Source: Diaphorobacter caeni
Lineage (GTDB): Bacteria > Pseudomonadota > Gammaproteobacteria > Burkholderiales > Burkholderiaceae_C
NCBI RefSeq assembly: GCF_015354245.1
Contig: NZ_JADKYZ010000006.1
Span: 124,001-188,000, forward strand
DNA: 64,000 bases
Direction of reading: 5' to 3'
In this document: positions 35,314 to 43,637 of the stretch, piece after piece
Numbering within the stretch: the stretch's first letter is position 1
Layout of the letters: each line of letters starts with the position of its first letter
Program-made: the position numbers and the translations under genes
Notes under the pieces: generated by a model
Database searches by the model: none
Seen by the model: the letters and a program-made list of their open reading frames with translations, nothing else
What the model was told of the DNA's origin: nothing

Positions 35314-36576
35314 ATGAGCACGAACCTCCAACGTCGGCATTTTTCGCAAGGTCTGGTGGCGCTCGCCGCCGCATCGGCCACGCCGCTTCTGCGTGCGGCG
35401 CAGACCCTCAAGATCGGCTACGTGTCGCCGCAGACCGGCCCGCTCGCACCCTTTGGCGAGGCGGACAAATGGGTGATCGAGCAGATGAAGGCAGCGTTCA
35501 AGGACGGCATCACCGTCAACGGCGCCAAGCACGCGGTGGAGATCGTGCTCAAGGACAGCCAGTCCAACCCCAACCGCGCGGGCGAAGTGGCCAACGACCT
35601 GATCCTCAAGGACAAGGTGGCGCTGGTGCTCACCGCCGGTACGCCCGAGACGGCCAATCCGGTCAGCGATGCCTGCGAGCTCAACGAGGTGCCGTGCATT
35701 TCGAGCGTCGTGCCGTGGCAGCCGTGGTTCTTCGGGCGCAACGGCGATCCCAAGAAGGGCTTTGACTGGACCTACCACCTGTTCTGGGGCCTCGAGGACG
35801 TGATCGGCGCCTACACCAATGGCTGGAAGGGACTCGCCACCAACAAGAAGGTCGGCGGCCTGTTTCCGAATGACGGTGACGGCAACGCCTGGGGCGACAA
35901 GAATCTGGGCTTTCCCAAACCGCTGCAGACCATGGGTTTCCCGCTCACCGATCCGGGCCGGTTCCAGAGCGGCACGCAGGATTTCTCGGCGCAGATTTCC
36001 GCGTTCAAGCGCGACGGTGTCGAGATCGTCACCGGCGTGGTGATTCCGCCCGATGCCAAGACCTTTCTCACGCAGGCACGCCAGCAGGGCTTCAAGCCCA
36101 AGGTCATCACGCTGGGCAAGGCGCTGCTGTTTCCAAGCGCCATCGAAGCGCTCGGTGATCTGGGCATTGGCCTGACCACCGAGGTCTGGTGGTCGCCATC
36201 GCATCCGTTCACCTCGTCGCTGACCAAGCAATCGGCCAAGGCGCTGGCGGACAGCTACGAAGCCGGAACCAAAAAGCAGTGGACCCAGCCCATCGGCTTT
36301 GCGCATGCGCTGTTCGAGGTGGCGTCGAACGCACTCTCTCGCAGCAAGTCGCTCAAGCCCGCCGATGTGCGCGATGCCGTCGCGGCCACGTCGATCAACT
36401 CGGTCGTCGGCCCGGTGAAGTGGGGCGGTCAGGGTCCGATGAAGAACGTGAGCAAGACGCCGCTGGTGTTCGGCCAGTGGGTCAAGGGCCAGCAGCGCAA
36501 GGTCGATCTGGTGATCGTCAACAACGGCTCGGCCACGAACATTCCCACGGGTGGCGCCATGTCGCTGCTGCAGTGA
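35314..36576 (+). CDS. ABC transporter substrate-binding protein, branched-chain amino acid/amide type
   Basis: 420 residues from the ATG at 35314 (CAGGAGACCCAC upstream). The N-terminus NLQRRHFSQGLVALAAASA carries a twin-arginine motif, suggesting Tat export of a folded receptor. The mature protein begins TLKIGYVSPQTGPLAPFGEADKW, the type I periplasmic-binding (LivK/HBP) signature. With the ATPases and permeases at 37593-43633 it makes a complete LIV-type importer, here dedicated by location to an aromatic or sulfated aromatic compound rather than an amino acid (inference). Confidence 0.88.
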   Translation: MSTNLQRRHFSQGLVALAAASATPLLRAAQTLKIGYVSPQTGPLAPFGEADKWVIEQMKAAFKDGITVNGAKHAVEIVLKDSQSNPNRAGEVANDLILKDKVALVLTAGTPETANPVSDACELNEVPCISSVVPWQPWFFGRNGDPKKGFDWTYHLFWGLEDVIGAYTNGWKGLATNKKVGGLFPNDGDGNAWGDKNLGFPKPLQTMGFPLTDPGRFQSGTQDFSAQISAFKRDGVEIVTGVVIPPDAKTFLTQARQQGFKPKVITLGKALLFPSAIEALGDLGIGLTTEVWWSPSHPFTSSLTKQSAKALADSYEAGTKKQWTQPIGFAHALFEVASNALSRSKSLKPADVRDAVAATSINSVVGPVKWGGQGPMKNVSKTPLVFGQWVKGQQRKVDLVIVNNGSATNIPTGGAMSLLQ

Positions 36577-36626
36577 TCCACCCCCGTCACGCGCATCAAC
36601 ACAGAGAGACACCCAAGGAGACCTTC

Positions 36627-37544
36627 ATGACAACACTCACATCGGCAGCGAGACCAGTGGCCCTGTCCGCCGTGGCGGCAGCCTGCGCGCTGCTGGTCTG
36701 CGGCGCGGCGCAGGCCACCGAGGGCGGCGGCAGCATCTACCCCGTCGGCGTCGAGAACTACGCCTGCTGCGCACTGCCGCCGCCGGGCCTCTACGGCATG
36801 GCGTTCGGGCAGGTCTACAGCGCCGATCGCGTGCGTGACAACAACGGCAACACGGTCACGCCCGACGGCTTCAAGGTGCGCGCCAACGTGATCGCGCCGC
36901 GCGTCGTGTGGGTGACGAAGGAGACGGTGGCGGGCGCATCGCTCGCGTTCCACGCCATCGTGCCGCTGGTCGACCTGAAGGTGACGCCCGCGCCCGGCAT
37001 CTCGCAGCACAAGACCGGTATCGGCGACATCACCTTCGGCCCGGCGCTGGGCTGGCACCTGAGCGACAAGATGCATACGCTGCTGGCGCTCGACATCTAT
37101 GCGCCCACCGGCGACTACGACAAGAAGAACATCGCCAACATCGGCCGCAACTACTGGGCCGTGCAGCCGGTGGCCGGGTTCAGCTACATGGACAGAAGCG
37201 GCCTGAACGCCGACCTGAAGGGCATGTACACCTTCAATTTCAAGAACTCCGACACCGACTACCGCTCGGGCCAGGAGTTCATCGCCGACTACTCGGTGGG
37301 CTGGGGTTTCGGCAACGGCTTCGTGGCGGGCATGGGCGGCTATCTCTACCAGCAGGTCAGCAACGACAAGCTGCACGGCAGCACCGTGGCCAACAACAAG
37401 GGCAGGGCGTTCGCCATCGGACCGAACATCAAGTACGACAGCGGCAAGGGCTGGTTCGTCACCGCCAAATACCAGATGGAAACCAGCGTGCGCAACCGCG
37501 CCGACGGCAAGGCGTTCTGGGTGAAGGCCGTCGTTCCGTTCTGA
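36627..37544 (+). CDS. SphA/MetA-deg family outer membrane transport protein
   Basis: 305 residues from the ATG at 36627 (CCAAGGAGACCTTC upstream). Signal peptide through AAQA, then a mature part starting EGGGSIYPVGVENY and alternating aromatic beta-strands ending in VKAVVPF with a terminal phenylalanine, as usual for outer-membrane barrels. The family (phenol meta-degradation type) recurs in aromatic and polyether catabolic clusters and is thought to let hydrophobic substrates cross the outer membrane. It sits between the ABC receptor and ATPase genes. Confidence 0.8.
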   Translation: MTTLTSAARPVALSAVAAACALLVCGAAQATEGGGSIYPVGVENYACCALPPPGLYGMAFGQVYSADRVRDNNGNTVTPDGFKVRANVIAPRVVWVTKETVAGASLAFHAIVPLVDLKVTPAPGISQHKTGIGDITFGPALGWHLSDKMHTLLALDIYAPTGDYDKKNIANIGRNYWAVQPVAGFSYMDRSGLNADLKGMYTFNFKNSDTDYRSGQEFIADYSVGWGFGNGFVAGMGGYLYQQVSNDKLHGSTVANNKGRAFAIGPNIKYDSGKGWFVTAKYQMETSVRNRADGKAFWVKAVVPF

Positions 37545-37592
37545 ACGATCACCTCCAACCGCACCAAACCGCACACCGCACAGGGGCCACAC

Positions 37593-38312
37593 ATGAGCTT
37601 GCTTGCACTGGAATCGGTCAGCAAATCCTACGGCGCGCTGAAGGTCACCGACGACATCAGCGTCAGCGTGAAAAAGGGCGAGCTGCTCGGCATTCTCGGC
37701 CCCAACGGCGCAGGAAAGACCACGCTGTTCAACCTCATCTCGGGCGACGTTCTGCCCGATGCGGGGCGCATTCTGTACGAGGGCAAGGAGATCACCCGCG
37801 TGCCCGCGTTCCGCCGCTGCCATCTCGGCATCGGCCGCAGCTACCAGGTGCCGCAGCCCTTCGGCAACATGAGCGTGTTCGAAAACCTGGTGACCGCCGC
37901 CGCGTTCGGTGGCGAGCAGAAGGAGCAGGACGCGTGGGACACCGCGGTCGCCGTGCTCGAGCAGACCGGTCTGCTCAAGTACGCGAACAGCCCTGCCGGA
38001 TCGCTCACGCTGCTCAACCGCAAGCGGCTGGAGCTGGCCCGCGCGCTCGCCACGCGGCCCGACCTGCTGCTGCTCGACGAGATCGCGGGTGGACTGACGG
38101 AGCACGAGGCCGCGCAGCTCGTCGATGAGCTCAAGCGCATCAAGGCCAGCGGCGTGACGATGATCTGGATCGAGCATGTGGTGCACGCGCTGCTGGCCGT
38201 GGCCGACCGGCTTTTCGTGATCAATTTCGGCAAGCAACTTGCGGAGGGCGAGCCGCATGCGGTGATGAACGACCCCGACGTCAAGCGCGTCTACATGGGC
38301 ATGGAGGCCTGA
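37593..38312 (+). CDS. Branched-chain-type ABC transporter ATP-binding protein (LivG type)
   Basis: 239 residues. Walker A is GPNGAGKTT, the LivG-specific FRRCHLGIGRSYQVPQPFGNMSV segment follows, and Walker B reads LLLLDEIAGGLTEHE, with Ile where Pro is usual. The ABC signature is atypical: LTLLNRKRLELARAL instead of an LSYGQ-like sequence, though the flanking R-x-LE-ARAL is kept. It would form the ATPase dimer with the downstream LivF-type subunit, which has a canonical signature. Confidence 0.9.
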   Translation: MSLLALESVSKSYGALKVTDDISVSVKKGELLGILGPNGAGKTTLFNLISGDVLPDAGRILYEGKEITRVPAFRRCHLGIGRSYQVPQPFGNMSVFENLVTAAAFGGEQKEQDAWDTAVAVLEQTGLLKYANSPAGSLTLLNRKRLELARALATRPDLLLLDEIAGGLTEHEAAQLVDELKRIKASGVTMIWIEHVVHALLAVADRLFVINFGKQLAEGEPHAVMNDPDVKRVYMGMEA

Positions 38313-38317
38313 CGATC

Positions 38318-39046
38318 ATGCAGTCCACATCATCCCGGTCATCGGCATCCTCCACGCTGTCCACCCACGCGCTCAAGGCCTTCTACGGCGACGCGCAGGC
38401 GCTGTTCGGCGTCGACATCGAACTGCGTCCCTCCGAACTGGTCGCCGTGATCGGCGCCAACGGCGCGGGCAAGTCCACGCTGCTCAAGTGCCTCACGGGC
38501 CTTGTCGCCGCCACGCCCGACAGTGTCCGCTGGAAGGGCCAGTCCATCGGCGGCGCGCATCCCTCGCGCATCGTCAAGGACGGCATCGCGATGGTGCCCG
38601 AAGGCCGTCGCCTGTTCCCCTCGCTCACCATCGAGGAGAACCTGCTCATGGGCGCGCAGGCCAAGCGCCAGGGCCCGTGGAACCTGCAGCGCGTCTACGG
38701 GCTGTTTCCCGTCCTCAAGGAAAAGCGCAGCATTTCGCCCGCGTCGCTGTCGGGTGGCCAGCAGCAGATGGTGGCGATCGGCCGCGCGCTGATGAGCAAC
38801 CCCGATCTGCTGCTGTGCGACGAGATCTCGCTGGGCCTTGCGCCCGTGGTCATCCGCGAGATCTACGACGCCATGCCCGCGATCACCGCCGAAGGCATGT
38901 CGGTGGTGATCGTCGAGCAGGACATCTCGATGGCGCAGAAGGTCTCGCAGCGCCTGTACTGCCTGCAGGAAGGGCGCGTGTCGCTCTCGGGCGCATCGTC
39001 CGAACTCTCCCGCGAGGCCATCGGCCAGGCGTATTTCGGAGTCTGA
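38318..39046 (+). CDS. Branched-chain-type ABC transporter ATP-binding protein (LivF type)
   Basis: 242 residues, starting 6 bases after the LivG-type gene. After a Ser-rich N-terminus come Walker A GANGAGKST, the MVPEGRRLFPSLTIEENLLMGA segment, signature LSGGQQQMVAIGRAL and Walker B LLLCDEISLGLAP. It is the second ATPase of the importer encoded in this cluster. Confidence 0.92.
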   Translation: MQSTSSRSSASSTLSTHALKAFYGDAQALFGVDIELRPSELVAVIGANGAGKSTLLKCLTGLVAATPDSVRWKGQSIGGAHPSRIVKDGIAMVPEGRRLFPSLTIEENLLMGAQAKRQGPWNLQRVYGLFPVLKEKRSISPASLSGGQQQMVAIGRALMSNPDLLLCDEISLGLAPVVIREIYDAMPAITAEGMSVVIVEQDISMAQKVSQRLYCLQEGRVSLSGASSELSREAIGQAYFGV

Positions 39047-39092
39047 ACATGCGAGCCCCTTCCTCGTTCACATCTTTCACGGAGTTGCCATC

Positions 39093-39944
39093 ATGGACAT
39101 GATCATCAGCGGCGTGCTGCTCGGCGGTCTCTACGGCCTGTTCGCATTGGGGCTGTCGCTGATGTTCGGCGTCATGCGGCTCACCAACACCGCGCACGGC
39201 GACTTCATGGTGCTCGCGGCCTATGCCGTGCTGTCGTTCGCAAGCCTCGGCCTGCCGGCGTGGCTGGCGCTCGTGGCCACGTTGCCGCTGGCCTGGCTGC
39301 TCGGTTACGCGCTCCAGCGGAACGTGCTCAACGGCGTGCTCGGCAAGGACCCGCTGCCCTCGCTCGTGGTCACCTTCGGCATGTCGGTGTTCATCCAGAA
39401 CCTGCTGCTGCAGGTGTTCTCTGCCGATCCGCGCTCGGTGGACACCGGCGCGTTCGCCACCGAATCGTTCACGCTCGGTGCGGACATGAGCATAGGCGTG
39501 CTGCCCCTTTTGATCCTCGCGCTTGCCGTGGGTTGCACGGCGGGGCTGCAATGGATGTTCCGCGCCACCGATCTCGGTCGCTCGTTCCGCGCCGTCTCGG
39601 ACGACCGCGAGATCGCCGAGCTCATGGGCCTGAACGCGCGCACCGTCTACTCGCTTGCCACCGCGCTGGCCTTCGTGCTCGTCGCGCTGGCCGGTGGCCT
39701 GCAGAGCATGCGCACCACGGTCGCTCCCACCGACGGACCACTGCTGCTGCTCTTCGCGTTCGAGGCCGTGATCATCGGCGGCATGGGCAGCTTCTGGGGC
39801 ACGCTCGCCGGAGCGATGCTTCTGGGCATCGTGCAGCAGATCGGCTTTCGCATCGACCCGGGCTGGGGCATCTGGGCAGGGCATCTGATGTTCCTGCTGG
39901 TGCTCGCCGTTCGGCCGCAGGGGCTGTTCCCCAAGACACGATGA
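39093..39944 (+). CDS. Branched-chain-type ABC transporter permease (LivH type)
   Basis: 283 residues, highly hydrophobic with about eight membrane segments. It starts MDMIISGVLLGGLYGLFALGLSLMFGVMRLTNTAHGDFMVLAAY, the LivH signature, and contains the cytoplasmic GRSFRAVSDDREIAELMGLN coupling loop. CACGGAGTTGCCATC precedes the ATG. Its partner LivM gene is separated from it by a sulfatase-like and a Bug gene. Confidence 0.93.
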   Translation: MDMIISGVLLGGLYGLFALGLSLMFGVMRLTNTAHGDFMVLAAYAVLSFASLGLPAWLALVATLPLAWLLGYALQRNVLNGVLGKDPLPSLVVTFGMSVFIQNLLLQVFSADPRSVDTGAFATESFTLGADMSIGVLPLLILALAVGCTAGLQWMFRATDLGRSFRAVSDDREIAELMGLNARTVYSLATALAFVLVALAGGLQSMRTTVAPTDGPLLLLFAFEAVIIGGMGSFWGTLAGAMLLGIVQQIGFRIDPGWGIWAGHLMFLLVLAVRPQGLFPKTR

Positions 39945-39974
39945 ACCAGGACAGGATAAATCAGGAGGCTCACC

Positions 39975-41573
39975 ATGAAACAGATACCACGCGACGCGCA
40001 GCCCCTGCGCAACGTGCTCTTCATCATGTGCGATCAGCTGCGTGCCGACTATCTGTCGTGCTACGGCCATCCGAAGCTGCACACGCCGCACATCGATGGG
40101 CTGGCCAAACGGGGCGTGCGCTTTGACCGGGCTTACGTGCAAGGCGCGGTGTGCGGCGCGTCGCGCATGTCCACCTACACCGGGCGCTATGTCAGCAGCC
40201 ACGGCGCGATGTGGAACTTCGTGCCGCTGTCCGTGGGGCAAATGACATTGGGCGACCACGTGCGTTCGCAGGGCGTGCGCTGCGCGCTGGTGGGCAAGAC
40301 CCATGTCGAGGCCGATACCGAGGGTGCGCGCAGGCTGGGGATGGATGTCACTCAGGGTGCCGGAATGCTGGCGATGCAGGGCGGCTTCGAGCCCTATGCC
40401 CGTGACGACGGCATTTGGCCGCCGGGCTTCAAGGTCAGCGGCAATGCGTATTGCGACTGGCTGCGCGAGCGCGGCTATGTCTCGGACAACCCGTGGCACG
40501 ATTTCGCGAACTCGGGTCGCGGGTCCGGAGGCGAGGTGCTGAGCGGCTGGCAGATGCGCTGGGCCGGCGCTCCGGCCGCCATCAAGGAAGCGCACAGCGA
40601 AACCCCCTACACCACGGACCGGGCGATCGACTTCATGCGCGAGGCGGGCGATCAGCCGTGGGTGCTTCATCTCTCCTACATCAAGCCGCACTGGCCTTAT
40701 GTGGCGCCAGCGCCTTATCACGCGATGTACGGTCCGCAGGACGTCATTCCCGCCGCGCGCTCGGAGGCCGAGCGCGAGCAGGCGCATCCGGTCATCGAGG
40801 GCTTTCGGCGCGACACCGCCAGCCAGAGCTTTTCCCGGGACGAGGTGCGCGACACCGTCATCCCCACCTACATGGGGCTGGTCAAGCAGGTCGACGATCA
40901 GCTGGGACGCCTTTTCGCCTTCATGGAGGAGCAGGGGCTGGACAAGGACACGCTGATCATTTTCACCAGTGACCACGGTGACTATCTGGGTGACCATTGG
41001 CTGGGCGAGAAGGAGCTTTTCCACGAACCCATCGTGCGCGTGCCGCTGATCCTCTGCGATCCGCGCGCGCAGGCCGACGCGGGGCGCGGCGGCGTCAGCG
41101 GCGAACTGGTGGAGTGCATCGATATCGTGCCGACGATCCTCGAGGCGCTGGGCATCGAGCCGCCGACGCAGTGGCTCGAAGGGCAGTCGCTGTTGCCGAT
41201 GCTGCGCGCGCCGGGCACCGCCAAAGGGAAGCAGTTCGTGGTCTGCGAGAACAGCTACGCGTTCCGCGACGCCGTTCGATTGCCGCTGGGTCAGCCCGTC
41301 GAGCGATGCCACATGACGATGCTGTGCGACAAGCGCTGGAAGTTCGTCCATGTCGAAGACCTGCCGCCGATGCTGTTCGACCTCGAGACCGATCCGCTGG
41401 AGTTGAACGATCTCGGACGCGACCCGCGATTCGCAGCCGTGCGCGAGCAGATGCTGGAGCGCATGTTTGGCTGGCTGCGGGAGCGGCGGCGCTTCCCGAC
41501 GATGGACCCGAAGGCGATTGCCGCGTGGAACCGGCGCGAGGTCGAGGCGGGGATTCTCATCGGCGCCTGGTGA
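39975..41573 (+). CDS. Sulfatase / phosphonate monoester hydrolase family enzyme
   Basis: 532 residues, no signal peptide, so probably cytoplasmic. Alkaline phosphatase-fold features: metal residues in IMCDQLRADYLSCYG (D20), the modified-nucleophile site C60 in AVCGASRMSTYTGR, and D333/H334 in FTSDHGDYLGDHW. The site reads Cys-x-Ala-x-Arg instead of Cys-x-Pro-x-Arg; the downstream Y-T-G-R and overall style resemble phosphonate monoester hydrolases and related arylsulfatases, whose cysteine becomes formylglycine. In this cluster it could free a hydroquinone from a sulfate or phosphate-type ester after import. Substrate is inferred. Confidence 0.85.
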   Translation: MKQIPRDAQPLRNVLFIMCDQLRADYLSCYGHPKLHTPHIDGLAKRGVRFDRAYVQGAVCGASRMSTYTGRYVSSHGAMWNFVPLSVGQMTLGDHVRSQGVRCALVGKTHVEADTEGARRLGMDVTQGAGMLAMQGGFEPYARDDGIWPPGFKVSGNAYCDWLRERGYVSDNPWHDFANSGRGSGGEVLSGWQMRWAGAPAAIKEAHSETPYTTDRAIDFMREAGDQPWVLHLSYIKPHWPYVAPAPYHAMYGPQDVIPAARSEAEREQAHPVIEGFRRDTASQSFSRDEVRDTVIPTYMGLVKQVDDQLGRLFAFMEEQGLDKDTLIIFTSDHGDYLGDHWLGEKELFHEPIVRVPLILCDPRAQADAGRGGVSGELVECIDIVPTILEALGIEPPTQWLEGQSLLPMLRAPGTAKGKQFVVCENSYAFRDAVRLPLGQPVERCHMTMLCDKRWKFVHVEDLPPMLFDLETDPLELNDLGRDPRFAAVREQMLERMFGWLRERRRFPTMDPKAIAAWNRREVEAGILIGAW

Positions 41574-41619
41574 CGGCAGGGGTTTGGACATTCAACACGG
41601 AAATGAAGGAGACAAACAA

Positions 41620-42588
41620 ATGAAAAGCTCGATTCGTATGTGGACGGTGGGTTGCGCGGCGGCGATGCTGGCCGCTGGTGCATGCGCGGCGGATGCGGAC
41701 TGGCCCACGAAGCCGTTGCGGCTGATCGTGGCCTTTCCTGCGGGCGCGCCCGGGGACATCATCGCCCGCGTGATCCAGCCGCAGCTGCAGCAGGCGCTCG
41801 GCAAGCCGGTGATCGTTGAAAACAAGCCCGGAGCAGGGGGCAACATCGGCATGCAGGAAGTGCTGCGTGCGGCGGATCAGCACTCGGTGCTGCTCGGGCC
41901 CGACACGATGCTGACCATCAATCCGCACCTGTACAAGAAGCTGACCTTCAAGCCGATGGAGGACTTCGTGCCGGTCACGCAGCTTGCTGCCTTCAGTCAG
42001 GAGCTGGTGTGCAATCCGTCCGTCGGCGTGCGCAAGCTGGACGATCTGCTGGCCAACGCCAAAAAGGCGCCGATGAGCTATGCATCGGGCGGCGCGGGCG
42101 TGCCCGGCCACATGGCGATGGAGATGCTGCTCGCGCGCACCGGTGTGACCATGCAGCATGTGCCTTATCGCGGCCCGAGTCCCGCGATGCAGGATGTGCT
42201 GGGCGGCGCCGTGCCCTGCGGCTTTCTGGCATCGCCCGTGGTGAGTCCGATGATCAAGGACAACAAGCTCGTGCCCATCGCGGTCTCCGGCTCGCGCCGC
42301 CTGAGCAGCCAGCCGTCGGTGCCGACCGTCGCGGAGTCGGGCGTTTCGGGCTATGCGGCCGAGTTCGCCGAGATGATGGCCATGCCGCGCGGCACGCCCG
42401 TCGCCATCGTGAATCGCCTGCAGACCGAAGTGGCCAAGGCCATGGCGTCGGCGACGGTGCGCGAGCGCATGGCGACCCTGGATCTGGAGCCGCTGGCCAA
42501 CAGTCCCGAAGAAGCGGCGCGGCGCATACGTCGAGAAAATCAGCGCTGGGGCGAGGTCGCGCAACAACTCAAGCTGCAGCTTGATTGA
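41620..42588 (+). CDS. Bug/TctC family periplasmic solute receptor
   Basis: 322 residues from the ATG at 41620 (GAAGGAGACAAACAA upstream), signal peptide through AAGACAADA, and the hallmark LRLIVAFPAGAPGDIIAR with ENKPGAGGN. It is placed between the sulfatase-like gene and the LivM-type permease gene, a second receptor class embedded inside an ABC importer operon. Confidence 0.9.
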   Translation: MKSSIRMWTVGCAAAMLAAGACAADADWPTKPLRLIVAFPAGAPGDIIARVIQPQLQQALGKPVIVENKPGAGGNIGMQEVLRAADQHSVLLGPDTMLTINPHLYKKLTFKPMEDFVPVTQLAAFSQELVCNPSVGVRKLDDLLANAKKAPMSYASGGAGVPGHMAMEMLLARTGVTMQHVPYRGPSPAMQDVLGGAVPCGFLASPVVSPMIKDNKLVPIAVSGSRRLSSQPSVPTVAESGVSGYAAEFAEMMAMPRGTPVAIVNRLQTEVAKAMASATVRERMATLDLEPLANSPEEAARRIRRENQRWGEVAQQLKLQLD

Positions 42589-42604
42589 ACGGAAGGAGTG
42601 AGCC

Positions 42605-43633
42605 ATGCATGCAAGCACTTCCGCACCTCCGGCGTTCAGCGTGCAGCGCCAGACGCGCGCGAGCCAGAGCTTCGCCGTGATCGCAGCGGCGCTGGTGATC
42701 GTCGCGGCCAGTCTGCCGTTCTGGGGCGAATCGAGCTGGATGCGCGAGTTCGTCGAGATCGCCTGCTACTTCATCTTCGCGATGATGTGGAACCTGCTGG
42801 CCGGCTACGGCGGCATGGTGTCCATCGGCCAGCAGGCGTTCTTCGGCTTCGGCGGCTACGTGATGCTCATGCTCGGCAACTTCTGGGGCGTGAATCCCTT
42901 CGTCGGCATCGTGCTCGGCGCGCTGGCATCGGCGATCATCGCGATTCCCGTCTCGCGCCTTGCGTTCCGATTGCAGGGCGGCTACTTCGCCATCGGCACC
43001 TGGGTGATCGCCGAGGTGTTCCGCCTGAGCTTTTCCAACATCTCCGCCGTCGGCGGCGGCTCGGGCACCACGCTCACGGCGCTGCGCGGCATCAGCAAGT
43101 TCACCCGTGAATCGACCACCTACTGGATGGCGCTGGCCTGCGTGGTGCTGGTGGTCGTGCTGGTCTATCTGTTTCTGCGCAGCAAGCGCGGCCTTGCGCT
43201 GCTCGCGATCCGCGACAACGAAGTGGCGGCCAAGTCGCAGGGCATCGACGTGGGGCGCATGAAGCTCGCGGTCTACATCGTCGCGGCCTTTGGCGCGGGA
43301 CTGGCAGGGGCGCTGTATTTCGTCGGCAACCTGCGCATCAGCCCGAACGCGGCGTTCAGCGTGAACTGGACGGCCTTTGCCATCTTCATGGTGATGATCG
43401 GTGGGCTCGGCCGCATCGAAGGCCCGATCATCGGCGCGCTGCTGTTCTGGGCGCTCAACAAGTGCTTTGCGGACTACGGCAGCTGGTATCTCATGGGACT
43501 CGGGTTGCTCGCCATTGCCGTGACCATCCAGTTCAAGCAAGGTCTGTGGGGCTACGCGCAGCAGCGCTGGGGCTGGTCCCTGTTCCCCACGGCGCGGCAG
43601 CTGAAGCTCGACATCGCATCCACCAGGAGATGA
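42605..43633 (+). CDS. Branched-chain-type ABC transporter permease (LivM type)
   Basis: 342 residues with about nine hydrophobic segments. It contains the LivM motif MMWNLLAGYGGMVSIGQQAFFGFGGY and the coupling loop SKRGLALLAIRDNEVAAKSQGIDVGRMK. GAAGGAGTGAGCC precedes the ATG. It completes the importer with the LivH, LivG, LivF and receptor genes upstream. Confidence 0.93.
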   Translation: MHASTSAPPAFSVQRQTRASQSFAVIAAALVIVAASLPFWGESSWMREFVEIACYFIFAMMWNLLAGYGGMVSIGQQAFFGFGGYVMLMLGNFWGVNPFVGIVLGALASAIIAIPVSRLAFRLQGGYFAIGTWVIAEVFRLSFSNISAVGGGSGTTLTALRGISKFTRESTTYWMALACVVLVVVLVYLFLRSKRGLALLAIRDNEVAAKSQGIDVGRMKLAVYIVAAFGAGLAGALYFVGNLRISPNAAFSVNWTAFAIFMVMIGGLGRIEGPIIGALLFWALNKCFADYGSWYLMGLGLLAIAVTIQFKQGLWGYAQQRWGWSLFPTARQLKLDIASTRR

Positions 43634-43637
43634 ACCC

